DNA of 64,000 nt from Knufia peltigerae. Its lineage: Eukaryota; Ascomycota; Eurotiomycetes; Chaetothyriales; Trichomeriaceae. The position numbers were made by a program, and so were the translations under genes. Positions 31,648-42,560 of this stretch are shown here, piece by piece. Numbering within the stretch: position 1 is the first letter of the stretch; every line of letters begins with the position of its first letter. The notes beneath the pieces were generated by a model, which was not told where the DNA came from, ran no database searches, and worked only from the letters and a program-made list of their open reading frames with translations. Where the stretch lies: assembly GCA_030247855.1 (NCBI GenBank), contig JAPDRN010000004.1, positions 558,001 through 622,000 of the forward strand. Direction: 5' to 3'.

Positions 31648-33554
31648 ATGGACGCCACTACATCTGTCTCCGGGAAAGGACTTCAGGTTGGAGTTGTTGG
31701 TGCCGGAGTTGCTGGCTTGAGCGCGGCAATTGCCTTAAGAAGAATAGGCCATAGTGTTGAGGTGGGCATTTTCTCCGTGGACAATACAGGCCGAAAAAAG
31801 CCATTTACGCCTCCACAGAGTATAGTTGTGCTGACTTTGACTCTGTACAGGTATTTGAACGGTCTGAGTTCAAGAACGAGAACGGTGCTGCCGTGAGTAT
31901 TACTCCCAACGGGGGCCGGATTCTTGAACGATGGGGGTTCGACTCCATCAAAGCAGGAGGTATTGAGAACATTCAAGTGAGCCATCCGACCATATTCCTC
32001 GGCTGCTTGCATGGTGCGCCTTTCAAAAGCAGTCATGTCTGGGGCACTCTGGATAGTGGACTAAAACCTCAGCAGGTTCGAAGACCAAAGGGTGATACCC
32101 TGGAGCCCATGGCGCCCACTCTGTCTTTTGCCAATGTTGAACAACAATACGGCAACAAGTGGTATTTCTATCACAGAGTTGATATGCACCGACAACTCAG
32201 AGAAATGGCTGAGGCATTTGGCTCTACCATCAGACTCGGCGCCCAAGTCATGGATGTCGACCCCGAAACAGGCATGATTCATCTCAAAGACGGCTCGCAG
32301 ATTCAGAAAGACCTCGTTATCATCGCTGATGGACAACATGTTCGTGTTATTATGGCCCTTGTTCTCGCAAAGCCAGAGCTAATTCTCAAATAGGACCGTC
32401 TCAATGCCAAAATCACAGGCCAAGAAGTTCCCATGAAACGTAGTGGTCAAACAGCCTACCGGTGCCTAATACCCTTGAAAGACATCTTGGAAGATGAGGA
32501 AACTAGACCATTCTTCAAAGGCCAAGCGCCAGGCTTTTGGGCTCCTGCTCTTCCCGCCAAGGGTGTCATGGCCGTGACCTATCCTTGCCGCAACAACGAA
32601 ATCCTCAACGTTCTCGCCGTACACCGCAAACTCGGCCAGCACGCCACCAGCGAAGACGACGTTGTTATTGACGACTGGAACTTCCCCGCCACCCATGAAG
32701 ATCTAGAACACGTTCTGGACGGCTTCCACCCGAGTGTCAAGAAGATGTTCCTCAAATCTCCAGAAGTCAAAGTCTACACGCAGATGAAGCGTGACCCACT
32801 GTCCAAAATGACAAAGGGCAAGGCTCTCCTGATTGGTGACGCTTGCCATCCTATGCTTCTGACCCACGCACAGGGTGTCAGCAGCTCAATCGAAGATGCC
32901 GCCACCCTCGAAGTTTTCCTGGCTGACGTGCCGGCCTCGGGTGATGTTAGCGCCACACCATCTGAGAAACTCCTCCAGCGTCTGGAACAGTATGAAAAGT
33001 TCAGATTACCCAGAGTTTCAGCCACGCAGATTCTGACCAACCCAATCGTCCCTGGACCCCAGGCGGCGGCGAAGCATGCGGAACAGGAGGCCGAGATCAG
33101 GAAGTACTACTCCGGACCACTGCCAGCGACGGGTGCGATGCCTCACAGTCCCCCTATCTGCCAGTTCTTCTTCGGCTATGATGTGGAAAAGGAAGGGAAA
33201 GCATTCATTGAATCTCTCGAGCATCAGGAGACTACCGGCCCAGAGGTTGCGGGTGAAGAAGAAGTCGTTGAGCCGACGCCGCAACCAGAAGAGGCCATCG
33301 TCAAGGTTGAGAGTGTTGCTCCGATTATCAATGGCGTCCAGAAGACCCAAGTGGTTGAGAAGCCCGCACCTGTCCAAGAGGCATCGGTCACCACCATGGA
33401 ACAGCGAGTGCTTGACCTCGAGCGTAAACTTGCCGACATGGAGAAGAAGTTGTCCGCCATGGCTATCCATGTGTCGACCATGGAAGTTCAGCTGACACCG
33501 CCTCAATCACCACCTGCTCAAGTTGAGACGCAACCTCTTATCTTTTCTTCATGA
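31648..33554 (+). CDS. FAD-dependent aromatic-ring-type monooxygenase (salicylate hydroxylase-like)
   Basis: Predicted exons 31648-31761, 31851-31976, 32076-32339 and 32394-33554, giving 554 residues. The second intron (31977-32075, 99 bases) is in frame without a stop, so a 587-residue form is possible. Seen: N-terminal dinucleotide fold GVVGAGVAGLSAAIALRRIG ending in VEVFERS, a DG-type motif (LVIIADGQHDRL), and the FAD ribityl motif GKALLIGDACHPMLLTHAQG. This is the group A flavoprotein hydroxylase layout. Such enzymes hydroxylate aromatic acids or polyketide/indole rings with NAD(P)H and O2; the substrate is unknown. Unusual: a C-terminal extension of about 110 residues, rich in Glu/Val/Pro, ending in a coiled coil (LDLERKLADMEKKLSAM). 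Confidence 0.8.
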
Positions 33555-34667
33555 ACAATCGACTGTTTTAAGCATCGATGGTGATGATTTGACATTTACA
33601 TGTGGGCGAGAGTGGAAGAAGAATGATATTTAGCGTGTACGAACAGCAGCCAATATTTGTCCTTTCTGACGGCAGATTATGTCCTTCAGTTGTATTCGGG
33701 AGGCGTTTATGGTCAATGGCAGGGTTTTTTACACATTGCCTGGCTATAGTAATGAAGGATTAGGTCCTTTTAAGAGCAATTAGGGGGTTCTTCAATCCCC
33801 GGGCTCATTTATTTAGCGAGAAAGATTGATATAATTCTCCGAAAATGATTAGAAGATGCCAACAAACCTCAATTTTTCGTATTCACCAATTACTACCTTG
33901 CGTTTTGTGGTTCGACAATAGATGGATGTTGAAAAACATGAAATATATCCATTGCCATGTGGTAATAGGCCGGGTTGTTTTAGCATGGAATATCGAAGTC
34001 AAGTAGTTGCCACAAAAACAATCTTCTTATGATATGTTATTGTAACCAGAGTTATATATAGCGCGTGTCTAAACAATAGGAATAGAAATAGAAGATATAT
34101 GAACGATAGTAGTTTACTCCATCTGATGTCGCTATGGTGTGTCTGGGGTAAAAGTGCTCCGTACCCTAGTCCGAAAATGCATATGCACTTGGAAAAAAAG
34201 AACGCGATACCCAGAAATTCCTAGAAAAGGCTTTCTCACGACGATCCCAGTTACCTCTGCCTAAAGCCATCGACTCTTGATCGTATCCTATGGAGAAGGA
34301 AATAATGCTGGGTGTCTGAATGGAAGCGAGGTGTGGTATTCTACTCTTGTCGAGGTCGTTGAGATGCCTCGGTTTCGTATCTCGTGTTCGTATACGGAGT
34401 ACATTTTGGGGTGAACTTGTCGTAAACTCGAACCAATCAACAATCTTTCATCTCATCTCGTCTGGCTTACCTAGGTACCGAACAATCAACATGTGCGAGG
34501 GCTGACTTTCGACCATCTCCTTGATCGTTATATTTAGTTCTCAGTTGAGCAAGACACAATCTGAGGTCATTTCGCCATGTATTCCTTAGAAACTCCCTGC
34601 TGAACCACATACATTTGCCATTAGCCATATTCCTCTTGATCAACACAGCTCCCAGTTCTACGTCAGG
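33555..34667. other. 1.1-kb AT-rich intergenic region
   Basis: More AT-rich than its surroundings around 33560-34120. TACGGAGTA occurs at 34393-34401, with a related GCTCCGTACC near 34157. Acts as the promoter region of the amidase gene. No gene seen. Confidence 0.5.
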
Positions 34668-36609
34668 ATGCCTAATCAGGCAGTTTTCGCGAATGCTTAC
34701 AACCGTCCTCAATCTCGAGAATCACCACGAGTTCCATACAAAAACGACGCCGGGAGTAATCCTATACTCAGAGGTTTACCTCTGGCCATCATCTCGTCTA
34801 TGTATGATTCTTCATCTGCCATATTACACAGCTGGGTGACTGACATTTCCAAAGTATCGGCTCGTCGTCCTACATTCAGAATATCTTTTGGAAATTGAAC
34901 CGTTTCGACACGCTCAAAGACATCCAATATCTCCACGACTACGAACCTCGACATGATCCCACCGTCGTGCCTTTGTCATCCACTTCTGAAGAGCAAGAGC
35001 CGTCTTCCCTGACGAGTCTGCCTTCACCGACCCCTCGAGCCTCGGTCAACAATTACTACACTTGCGCCGATTACCATCAACTGTACACTTCTGGCGAGCT
35101 CACGCCGTCTGCCGTAGTGGAAGCTCTCCTGCCTCTGATCCGTCGAGACGTCAGCCCCGCCGGACAGTACTCTGTCGGATTCATCGACACCAAGGTCGAA
35201 CTCGTCCGAACTGCGGCGAAAGCCTCCACTGAAAGATACCGGCTCGGGAAACCGTTGAGTGTGTTGGATGGCGTGCCGGTCGCGGTGAAAGACGAGGTTG
35301 ATCTGACGGGTTACAAGAAGACACTGGGCAGTAAGCTGGACTTTACGGACCCCAAAGACCGCACGGCCTGGTGTATAGAGAAATGGCAGGAAGCCGGTGC
35401 CGTCTTGATAGGTAAAACCACCATGCACGAAGTAGGCCTCGACACCACGGGAAACAACCAGACATGGGGGACTCCCCTGAACCCTCACAACAACGGATAC
35501 TACACTGGCGGTAGCTCCAGCGGTTCTGCCTTTGTAGTCGCCTCTGGCATAGCGCCCATCACGCTGGGTGTGGACGGCGGTGGTTCGATCCGACTGCCCT
35601 CTGCCTTTTGTGGCATATACGGCCTGAAACCCTCTCACGGCCGCGTGTCTTCCCGTATCGATCATGAATTCAACGACACCGTAGTAGTGAATGGGCCCAT
35701 GGCCAGCAGTATTGACGACCTCGCTTTGGCTTACCGGATAATGGCCCAGCCAGACCCCGTTTCCAACCGGAGTTCTAGGTTCCCCAACCCTCTTTTGCCG
35801 TCCTCGCAAGCTGCTCGTTTGAGCCCCGGTGACCAAAAGAAGTATCTAGGTATCGACCGAGATTGGGTGAATCGATCAGACCCAGTCGTGCTCGACATGT
35901 TCAACGCCGCCATTGACCACTACGTCAAAACCCAGGGTTACACGGTCGTCGACATCAACATCCCTTTACTCCCAGAAGGTCAAAAGGCTCACGCCTTGAC
36001 CATCCTCTCGGAAGCTCGCAGCCATTTCTCGCCGCAACAGATCAAAAAACTCTCGTGGCACAATCAGTTGCTCCTCAACGTCGCGGGCAGCCACGCCACA
36101 GCCCAGGATTTTTTGTTCTCGCAGCGTCTGCGCAACCTCCAAATGTGCCACCTCGCCTGGCTGTGGGAGGAGTATCCGGGCATGCTGGTGCTGACACCCA
36201 CAACACCCTGCGCGGGATGGAAAATTGGCAAGCCGAGCGATCTCACAAACGGGTATGGTGTGAGTGACGGCGACATGAGCTTAAGGAGCATGGAATATGT
36301 TTATTTGGCCAATTTCCTCGGGTGCCCTGCTATTTCGTGTCCCATGGGTTACACTGATGATAATGTCCCGGTTGGTCTAATGGTAGGTTGCCTCTCTTGC
36401 TCATCTATCTCTCCCAGCCTTAAAACCTCTCTCTTCCTCGTCCCGACGGCTAATTTTTGTTCCTATAGGCAATGGGAGAATGGGGGAGTGAGGAACAACT
36501 GATCTCTTTCGGTAAAGAGGGTCGAGGTCTGCTCGAAGGTGGTGACATTCGGCGACCTCGTGGTGATAATCTGTGGGTTGATGTTTTGGCTGCAAGCAAG
36601 ACGGACTAA
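34668..36609 (+). CDS. Amidase signature family hydrolase
   Basis: Three exons: 34668-34835, 34880-36382 and 36469-36609, with introns of 44 and 86 bases, giving 603 residues. The phases close exactly. Amidase-signature features: catalytic Lys in GVPVAVKDEVD, the Gly/Ser loop GYYTGGSSSGSAFVVASG, and the cis-Ser/nucleophile region LGVDGGGSIRLPSAFCGIYGLKPSHGRV, giving the Ser-Ser-Lys triad. The N-terminal 60 residues form the alpha-helical extension common in fungal members. The C-terminal exon adds MGEWGSEEQLISFGKEGRGLL, the conserved end. It hydrolyses an amide bond of unknown substrate; acetamidase-, GatA- and indoleacetamide hydrolase-type relatives all share this core. Confidence 0.87.
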
Positions 36610-37102
36610 ATATAATTCCCCAACCCTCCAAGTCCCCCATGAGTCCCTGTTTAACCCAGGTAGCTAGGGCCCTGTTTACCTGGCTTAAGTACTCGCCTTT
36701 GGCACCTAATGGAGGTACATGGATGTACAAACAAGTTGCAACCAATGCCCGTTGCTTCTCCATCTATGTTTCTTTGAGAACCCGACTATTTCGGGCTGAT
36801 TTGTTTGTTCGTGGTCATCAGACCAGACGCAATATAACTAGCAATGTTCTTACCCTTGCCAAGTTCCAATCACCCGTTAAATGACCCGTTCGAATGTAGT
36901 AGCCATTGCAGTGCTCGTTACCGTCACACAATCTGCTCTATTGGGCATCTACCTCTTCCGGCGCCATCACCATCGTGGCATCACCCTGGCTCTCAGCCAT
37001 GGGCATCTCTCCTTCTTGCTCTCCCATCTACCTTGCGGGATCACCATCACCCTCAAATGCACCTCCACTGTAAGGCACTTTTCTTCTCGCCACCTCGGAA
37101 CC

Positions 37103-37350
37103 AGTGGTGGACCTTTTTGAGATGTTTTCGCTCCGATCATATAACCTTGTAGCCTTGTCGATCAAGGTAGTGGGCACCTTCACAGTGAGATCTTCTCAAT
37201 CTTCTCACACCGAAGACAACCCGGTGGTGGGTCCCCTTTCACAATAAGATCTTCTCGTTCCGATCAAACCACCTTGTAGCCTTGTCAGCCTGGTGGTGGA
37301 TCTCTTGAATCTGTTCAAACCAGAGACAGTTGGTGTGGATCTCTGATTCC
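37103..37350. repeat. Imperfect direct repeats
   Basis: GGTGGTGG-type words recur at about 37105, 37223 and 37291. They are followed, in the first two, by TCCGATCA and then CCTTGTAGCCTTGTC (37145 and 37273). Within the first unit, CACARTRAGATCTTCTC occurs at about 37180 and 37240. Confidence 0.5.
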
Positions 37351-37875
37351 TGGGTCCTATCATCGTCATCATCATCATCCCGATCAAATCATACCATGAT
37401 ACCATTGTTGATTGCCTCATGTGCTATTTCAGATCATACAAGATCGTACAGATCGTACAAGGATACTGCATTGTGACAAGTGGTGAAACCGCGTTTAGGC
37501 AATCGTCGGGAGATCCTGGGTCGTTCTTCTTCATAAACGGATCCGCGTCGCGTCTTATTGTGTGGAACCGACCGATCGCGTTTTGATTTTCGCCCCCGTC
37601 GCGCCAATCGCGATAAGTCGTTCGAGTCGACGAGGCTGTGTGTGATATAGGGGTGATCTTCTTGCACAATTGACTTTTGAAAAGAGTCACGTCAGTCAAA
37701 CTTGTTTATGTTCGCCTTGATGGAGATTTCTTTCAACAAGGCAACCCTCGCTCTGTTTCCGTGTTCAAAAAAACTTTACAATCCTGATCCTCTGCACTCG
37801 AACCTTCAAATCCTGCCAACCCACCTGGTATTCTAAAACTTTTGTACTCTTGTTTCGCTCGTGACTTTCAATGAT

Positions 37876-38062
37876 ACCCCAACTGAGGCTTTTTCTCTCT
37901 TCCATTCCTCGTTTCTCTCTGATCTTGACCCATTGAGGCTTTTCTCGTTTGTTTATCATTTCCGGACCCATCGAGGCACATTCTCCATTACTCGTTGCCC
38001 TGACCCATTGAGGCATTTTGTTGTCGTTTCCCACTCCTCTGATCTTGGTCCACTCGGCCTCG
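37876..38062. repeat. Degenerate GACCCATTGAGGC repeats
   Basis: Related words occur at about 37876 (CCCAACTGAGGC), 37927 (GACCCATTGAGGC), 37965 (GACCCATCGAGGC), 38002 (GACCCATTGAGGC) and 38047 (GGTCCACTCGGC). The two flanked by CTCTGATCTTG show that the repeat extends upstream of the core. Confidence 0.5.
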
Positions 38063-38536
38063 ATCATTCCATGATAGTCCCTCATCGTTCCCACACTTTG
38101 CCCGAAGGTAGTTTGATCTGAATTCTTACAAAAGGGTGGCCTGCCCACGTCGATTTCAAGAATCCCTCTTCTTCATTCTTTCTCATCACTCATTCCCATA
38201 CACTTTTGCTTTCTTCTTCACACCGTTGCCCTCTCTTGTCTCTTCTTTTCTTTTTCCACTGTACCATCTCTCCTTTCCTTCTGCCCTTCCTTCCTACCTT
38301 CTCGCCTTTACTGTATACATCACATCTTCATTAGGTACGTTAACCCTCACTCCCTTTACTTGTTGTCTTTCCTTCTTACTCTAGTTGTTGCTTGCTGTCT
38401 TGCTGTGTTGTTGGCTTTCTGTCTTGGGGTTCTGGCGTTTGGCGTTTGGCGTTTGACGTATTTCTGTCTTTTTGTGTTTTAGGGTTCTGGCGTTTTTCGT
38501 TCTGGCGTTCTGTTCTCCGCTGTTCTTTTTCTGCGT

Positions 38537-39245
38537 CTATATTCATTTGAATATAGCTATTCGTCTTTTGCTTGGCCCTATTACTTTACTATATTCCAAT
38601 GAATATAGTAAAGCTTGTTTTTTCTTTTCTGTTTGCTTTGCTATATTCATTTTGAATATAGCTGTTCTGCTCTTTTTCTCTTTTCTATTTTGTCTTTTCT
38701 CTTTTTACTGTACTATATTCATTTGAATATAGTAAAGTCTGTTTTCTGTTTTCTGTTTGCTTTACCATATTCATTTGAATATAGTAAAGTAACCTATTTA
38801 CTCTCTCCTCTCTTTCACTTTAGTATATTCATTCGAATATAGTAAAGTCTTGTTTTCTCTTTTTTATTTGTCTTCCCATATTCTCTTTTTCTCTCTTCTT
38901 GCTTTACAATATTCATTTGAATATAGCTGTTTTCTTCTTTTCTCTTTTCTACTTGCTTGACCATATTCATTTGAATATCGTAAAGCAAACTCTTTTTCTC
39001 TCTTCTTTTTTACTTTACCATATTCATATGAATATAGTAAAGTCTTGTTTTCTCGTTTTTATTCGCTTTCCCGTATTCTCCTTTTCCCTCTTCTCTTTTT
39101 GCTCTACTATAATCATTCTGAATATAGTAAAGCTAAAGCAAACTCTTTTCTCTCTTCTTCCTTGCGTTGCTATATTCATTCGAACATAGCAAAGCAAACT
39201 CTTTTTCTCTCTTCTTTTTGCGTTCCTGTATTCACTTGAATATAG
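38537..39245. repeat. Array of twelve AT-rich imperfect palindromes
   Basis: Twelve inverted repeats built on CTATATTCA-tt-TGAATATAG, spaced about 40-80 bases apart in CT-rich sequence. Positions: 38537-38556, 38584-38613, 38640-38662, 38711-38734, 38760-38789, 38817-38848, 38907-38926, 38953-38988, 39012-39043, 39101-39133, 39162-39197 and 39226-39245. Arms are 7 to 17 bases with zero to two mismatches and a centre of 0-4 bases. The outer arm is CTTTAC/GTAAAG in most copies. In the copies at 38640 and 39162 the corresponding bases are GC on both arms (GCTAT/ATAGC), a paired change that keeps complementarity. Confidence 0.85.
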
Positions 39246-39276
39246 CTCTTTCTGCTTTTCTCTTCTTTGTGCAAAA

Positions 39277-39358
39277 ATATGGCTCTTCATATCTTTTGCT
39301 TCTTTCTCTTTGTTTTGATTGAAGTGGTTTCATTGCGGGAATGTATGGCTCTCCATAC
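39277..39358. repeat. Two TATGG-CTCT-CATA hairpins
   Basis: ATATGG-ctct-TCATAT at 39277-39292 and GTATGG-ctct-CCATAC at 39343-39358 share the same loop. Their stems differ by paired changes (A-T to G-C at the base, G-T to G-C next to the loop). Both are followed by a shared CTTYYTGCTTCTT tail. Confidence 0.6.
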
Positions 39359-40256
39359 TTCCTGCTTCTTCACCGTTTTTGCCTCTGTTAATCTTGTAGT
39401 TGCCCTGACCGTAGTTGTCCCTTGTTCCATTTGTTCCTGTTCCATTGTGTCTTTTTGTACTGTTTGCATTTCCTTCCATCAGTTCATTTGCCTTGTGCAA
39501 AGCTCTGGAGGAGGGAAACCAGCTATCCACTGTTTCCCATTGGAGCCCTTTGCGAAGTTCCCCTTGCAATTCTTCCTGTGTGTGATCCAATTCTTACCTT
39601 CGAGTCTTGGTTCCTGAGAATTTTCAAAGGAGTGATCTATCCCACCTTTTCGACACTCATGCTCATTCTACCATCCTTCTTCAATTCCCATCGGCATCCT
39701 GAGTCGCATGGTCGCCGTCCTCGCCATGGCCACCGCCGTCGTCGTCGATATTATCATTGGACTAAAGATCTCACTCGTATAGTCTCTCAGAACCTGCATC
39801 ATCAATCACTCACCGACTTCCGCGAACGGCGTTGCGTTGACTGTGAAATGGTTGTTATGAGGTGAAGTCAGGTAGACGTGTCTGTTGAGGTTCCCAATCT
39901 GGCCAAGTGTTGCGCACGGATCATGTTATCACCGGGCCCGAAAGGCTCAAAAATTCCCACCAATCACACCTCAATGGTCCTCCTGGACTGATCATACACT
40001 ACGACCTCGATATCTCTTCCATATTGATTTCTCTACACAGGGAAAATCTTTATTGGCCATAATAGCGTCCAGATCTACTGTCACTGATTGGCCGCAACTT
40101 CGCTTCCGCCTAGCCTGTTCCTCACGGTCTTGACGCAAACCTCACTGAGCTTCTGCGGTCCAAAATACGACTCTTCATTGACCGATTTCAGGCCACCCCG
40201 GTGTCATGAATTAGCACTGATCATTCCTCTCTTCGCCAATATCCGTCATCATCATA

Positions 40257-42560
40257 ATGGAGTTGGTGAGCCCTACGACAGTCGATACCAGACCTCGACT
40301 TGGCCATGCTTGCGCCCGCTGCTCCGAACGCAAAGTCAAGTGCGACAGGCGACAACCATGTGAGTCCTGCATGAGACATAGTGCGGATTGTATCTTCAGA
40401 CCATTGCCTCCGCGTAAACGGAGGAAGAAGCGCACGACCGAAGAAGCTTTGGTACAGCGCCTTCACATGTACGAGGCGCTACTTGAAAAGAACGGTGTCG
40501 ACCCCAACACCCTGGCAATGTCATCTGCAGTCGTGACTTCATCCCAGACAAGTCATCAAAGTCCAAAGGGCAATACCCCGACAGACTTCATATCACCGGA
40601 CGCGAGGCCTCTCAGTCCAGAAGGGGCAATCTCAAAGCCTCGTTTGTTGCATGAACAGGGCCGCTCCAAGTATCTCAACAATGGCCTCTGGACCCGAGTG
40701 ATAGAAGAGTTCCGTGAAATAGGCGATGCGCTGGGCGACTCATCCGACGAAGATAACGGCCCCGACGAACTAGCCGAAGAAGCAGCAGACGTTGTTCTCG
40801 GATCCCTTGAAACGCCAGCCAGCATTGACGAACTACACCCATCCACTGAGCAAACCATGGAGCTATGGCGAATATACTTGAGAAACGTTAGTCCTGTCTT
40901 GAAGCTTCTTCACGCGCCCACGACTGAACAAACCATTCAAACCGTCATGGTAAGGCCCGAGAAAATGTCAAGAAGTTTCGAAGCACTCCTCTTTGCCATC
41001 TATAGTGCTGCGGTAATGTCAATGCGCGATGAAGACTGCGAACAACGATTCGGTCAAACCCGCAAGCACCTGCTCTCGCGATATATACGTGCTACGAAAC
41101 TTGCCCTGACACGCGCGAAGCTGATGGGGACCTCGAATTTGACAGTTTTGCAGGCTTATCTGCTACACCTCGTAGCTGTCCGAGAGTTTTATGACAGCCG
41201 AACTCTGTGGAATATGCTGGGTGTTGCCGTCCGCATTGGCGAGGGCATGGGGCTTCACCGTGATGGAAGTACTTTGGGTCTACCGCCTTTCGATGTCGAA
41301 ATCCGACGTCGCATATGGTGGGAGATGAGCCTACTCGATCAACGATCTGGGGATCTGAGTGGTTATGGCAGGATTGGCACTTTCGACGGAAGCACCAACA
41401 TACCCAATTGTCCTGCCAATGTCGACGATGACGACCTCTTCCCCGCAATGACTTCAATCCCAGAGGAGTCCACCAAAGTCACGGAGTCTCTGTACTGTGC
41501 CTTGCGAGCTGAAATGTTTTCGTATTGGTCGAGCTATGCAGGCCGAAAGAAGAAAGAAAGAATGTCTGGAGACCTCCAGGGAAGGATTAAAAGCCAGGAT
41601 GAATTGAAAGACAGAGACAAGGCAATCGAAGAATTCGAGCAGATGATTGAGTCAAAATATGTTCGATACCTCGATCCTTCGCAGCCGCTACAGCTCCTGA
41701 GTATGCTTTTGGCCCGGTCAGTTGTGAGCAAAGCCCAGTTCATGGTTCATCACCCGAGGAGATGGAATGGCTCGCAAAGCATTCCAGATTCGGAACGGCA
41801 GTTGGTGTGGCAAGTGTCTGTCGGACTCTTACAACAATACAACATGATGCGTTCGAATCCTTCCCTGAAAAGTTTCTCCTGGTACACTGCCTACTACTTT
41901 CCATGGCAGACATTTATCCATGTATTGGACACGGTGAGGGTCACTCCGCTCATGGCGGGTGCTTCGGACATATGGCAGATCATTGAGGAGACGATTGAGA
42001 ACTTTCCAAATTTGATCATGAAGACCAAGGAGCCGCCTTGTGTGGCAGTGAGTAAGTTGTGCTTGACGGCGTATGAGGCATATGTCGAAAGCTTGAAGAA
42101 GGAGGGCAGGTTTGTCCCAAGAACTCCAACATTTGTAAACGACCTTAGGCAGCAGCAAGACAACCTTCGACAGCTTCATGCTCAGCGGAAACGATCAGGA
42201 ATCCGCCACACCGCAGGTACTGCTTCTCCTCCTCCGGCCGAGCGCGGTACGCAAAAGTCAATGCAGAAGGACGCGGCTTCTTCGTCGATTCAGAGTGGTA
42301 TGCAAACAACAGCCGAGGCTCCAAATGCTTGGTCCGCTGGCGGTGTTGAGTCTGGGTATGCAACAATGTCAACAGACATGGGGGGAGCGGACGAACCGTT
42401 TCGCCTTAATCCGGGAAATGAGATCGATATTTTTGCGGACCAAGCGATCGACTGGTCACAATGGGATACAATTCTTGGTGATCCGTCTCTGATGCCAATG
42501 CCGATCATGACGGACTCCCAGGAACGAGACTGGTCCCTTGCACGATATTTCGCAGATTGA
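40257..42560 (+). CDS. Zn2Cys6 transcription factor with fungal-specific regulatory domain
   Basis: Single exon of 767 residues. The binuclear zinc cluster at about 18-45 reads CARCSERKVKCDRRQPCESC followed by C after six residues (C-x2-C-x6-C-x5-C-x2-C-x6-C). A basic linker follows (PPRKRRKKR), then a short helix that may dimerise (LVQRLHMYEALLEKNG). The middle homology region (Fungal_trans type) spans about 210-450, with YIRATKLALTRAKLMG, TLWNMLGVAVRIGEGMGLHRDG and EIRRRIWWEMSLLDQRSGDL. The C-terminal 120 residues are low-complexity, possibly an activation domain. It binds DNA, probably CGG-type half sites; targets are unknown. The long repeat-bearing region lies directly upstream. Confidence 0.88.
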   Translation: MELVSPTTVDTRPRLGHACARCSERKVKCDRRQPCESCMRHSADCIFRPLPPRKRRKKRTTEEALVQRLHMYEALLEKNGVDPNTLAMSSAVVTSSQTSHQSPKGNTPTDFISPDARPLSPEGAISKPRLLHEQGRSKYLNNGLWTRVIEEFREIGDALGDSSDEDNGPDELAEEAADVVLGSLETPASIDELHPSTEQTMELWRIYLRNVSPVLKLLHAPTTEQTIQTVMVRPEKMSRSFEALLFAIYSAAVMSMRDEDCEQRFGQTRKHLLSRYIRATKLALTRAKLMGTSNLTVLQAYLLHLVAVREFYDSRTLWNMLGVAVRIGEGMGLHRDGSTLGLPPFDVEIRRRIWWEMSLLDQRSGDLSGYGRIGTFDGSTNIPNCPANVDDDDLFPAMTSIPEESTKVTESLYCALRAEMFSYWSSYAGRKKKERMSGDLQGRIKSQDELKDRDKAIEEFEQMIESKYVRYLDPSQPLQLLSMLLARSVVSKAQFMVHHPRRWNGSQSIPDSERQLVWQVSVGLLQQYNMMRSNPSLKSFSWYTAYYFPWQTFIHVLDTVRVTPLMAGASDIWQIIEETIENFPNLIMKTKEPPCVAVSKLCLTAYEAYVESLKKEGRFVPRTPTFVNDLRQQQDNLRQLHAQRKRSGIRHTAGTASPPPAERGTQKSMQKDAASSSIQSGMQTTAEAPNAWSAGGVESGYATMSTDMGGADEPFRLNPGNEIDIFADQAIDWSQWDTILGDPSLMPMPIMTDSQERDWSLARYFAD

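Larger units (their letters stand above)
36610..40256. other. 3.6-kb pyrimidine-rich, repeat-bearing region upstream of a Zn2Cys6 gene
   Basis: No protein gene is supported. From about 37.7 to 39.6 kb the + strand is strongly T/C-rich with short open frames of low complexity. It contains imperfect direct repeats at 37.1-37.35 kb, degenerate GACCCATTGAGGC repeats at 37.87-38.06 kb, TGGCGTTT runs at 38.43-38.51 kb, a palindrome array at 38.53-39.25 kb and two TATGG hairpins at 39.28-39.36 kb. The strand bias matches a transcribed leader or promoter of the regulator starting at 40257, but a long non-coding RNA or a non-transcribed element is equally possible. Confidence 0.6.

Noticed and set aside
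35024..35836. 270-codon ORF on the - strand opposite the amidase
   Set aside because: It is the antisense shadow of a well-supported amidase exon and has no domain.
38430..38511. Telomere-like TTAGGG word in TGGCGTTT-rich sequence
   Set aside because: Only a single TTTAGGG occurrence; no tandem telomere repeats.
38537..39043. Heat-shock elements (TTC/GAA inverted units)
   Set aside because: The spacing is TTC-n4-GAA, not the nTTCnnGAAn of heat-shock factor sites.
38537..39245. Regularly spaced repeats resembling a CRISPR array
   Set aside because: The repeats are imperfect palindromes of variable length, spacers are low-complexity CT sequence of uneven size, there are no cas genes, and the DNA is fungal nuclear.
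39422..39865. 147-codon + ORF upstream of the Zn2Cys6 gene
   Set aside because: Low-complexity His/Arg/Phe-rich translation of CT-rich sequence; no family, so treated as leader or promoter sequence.
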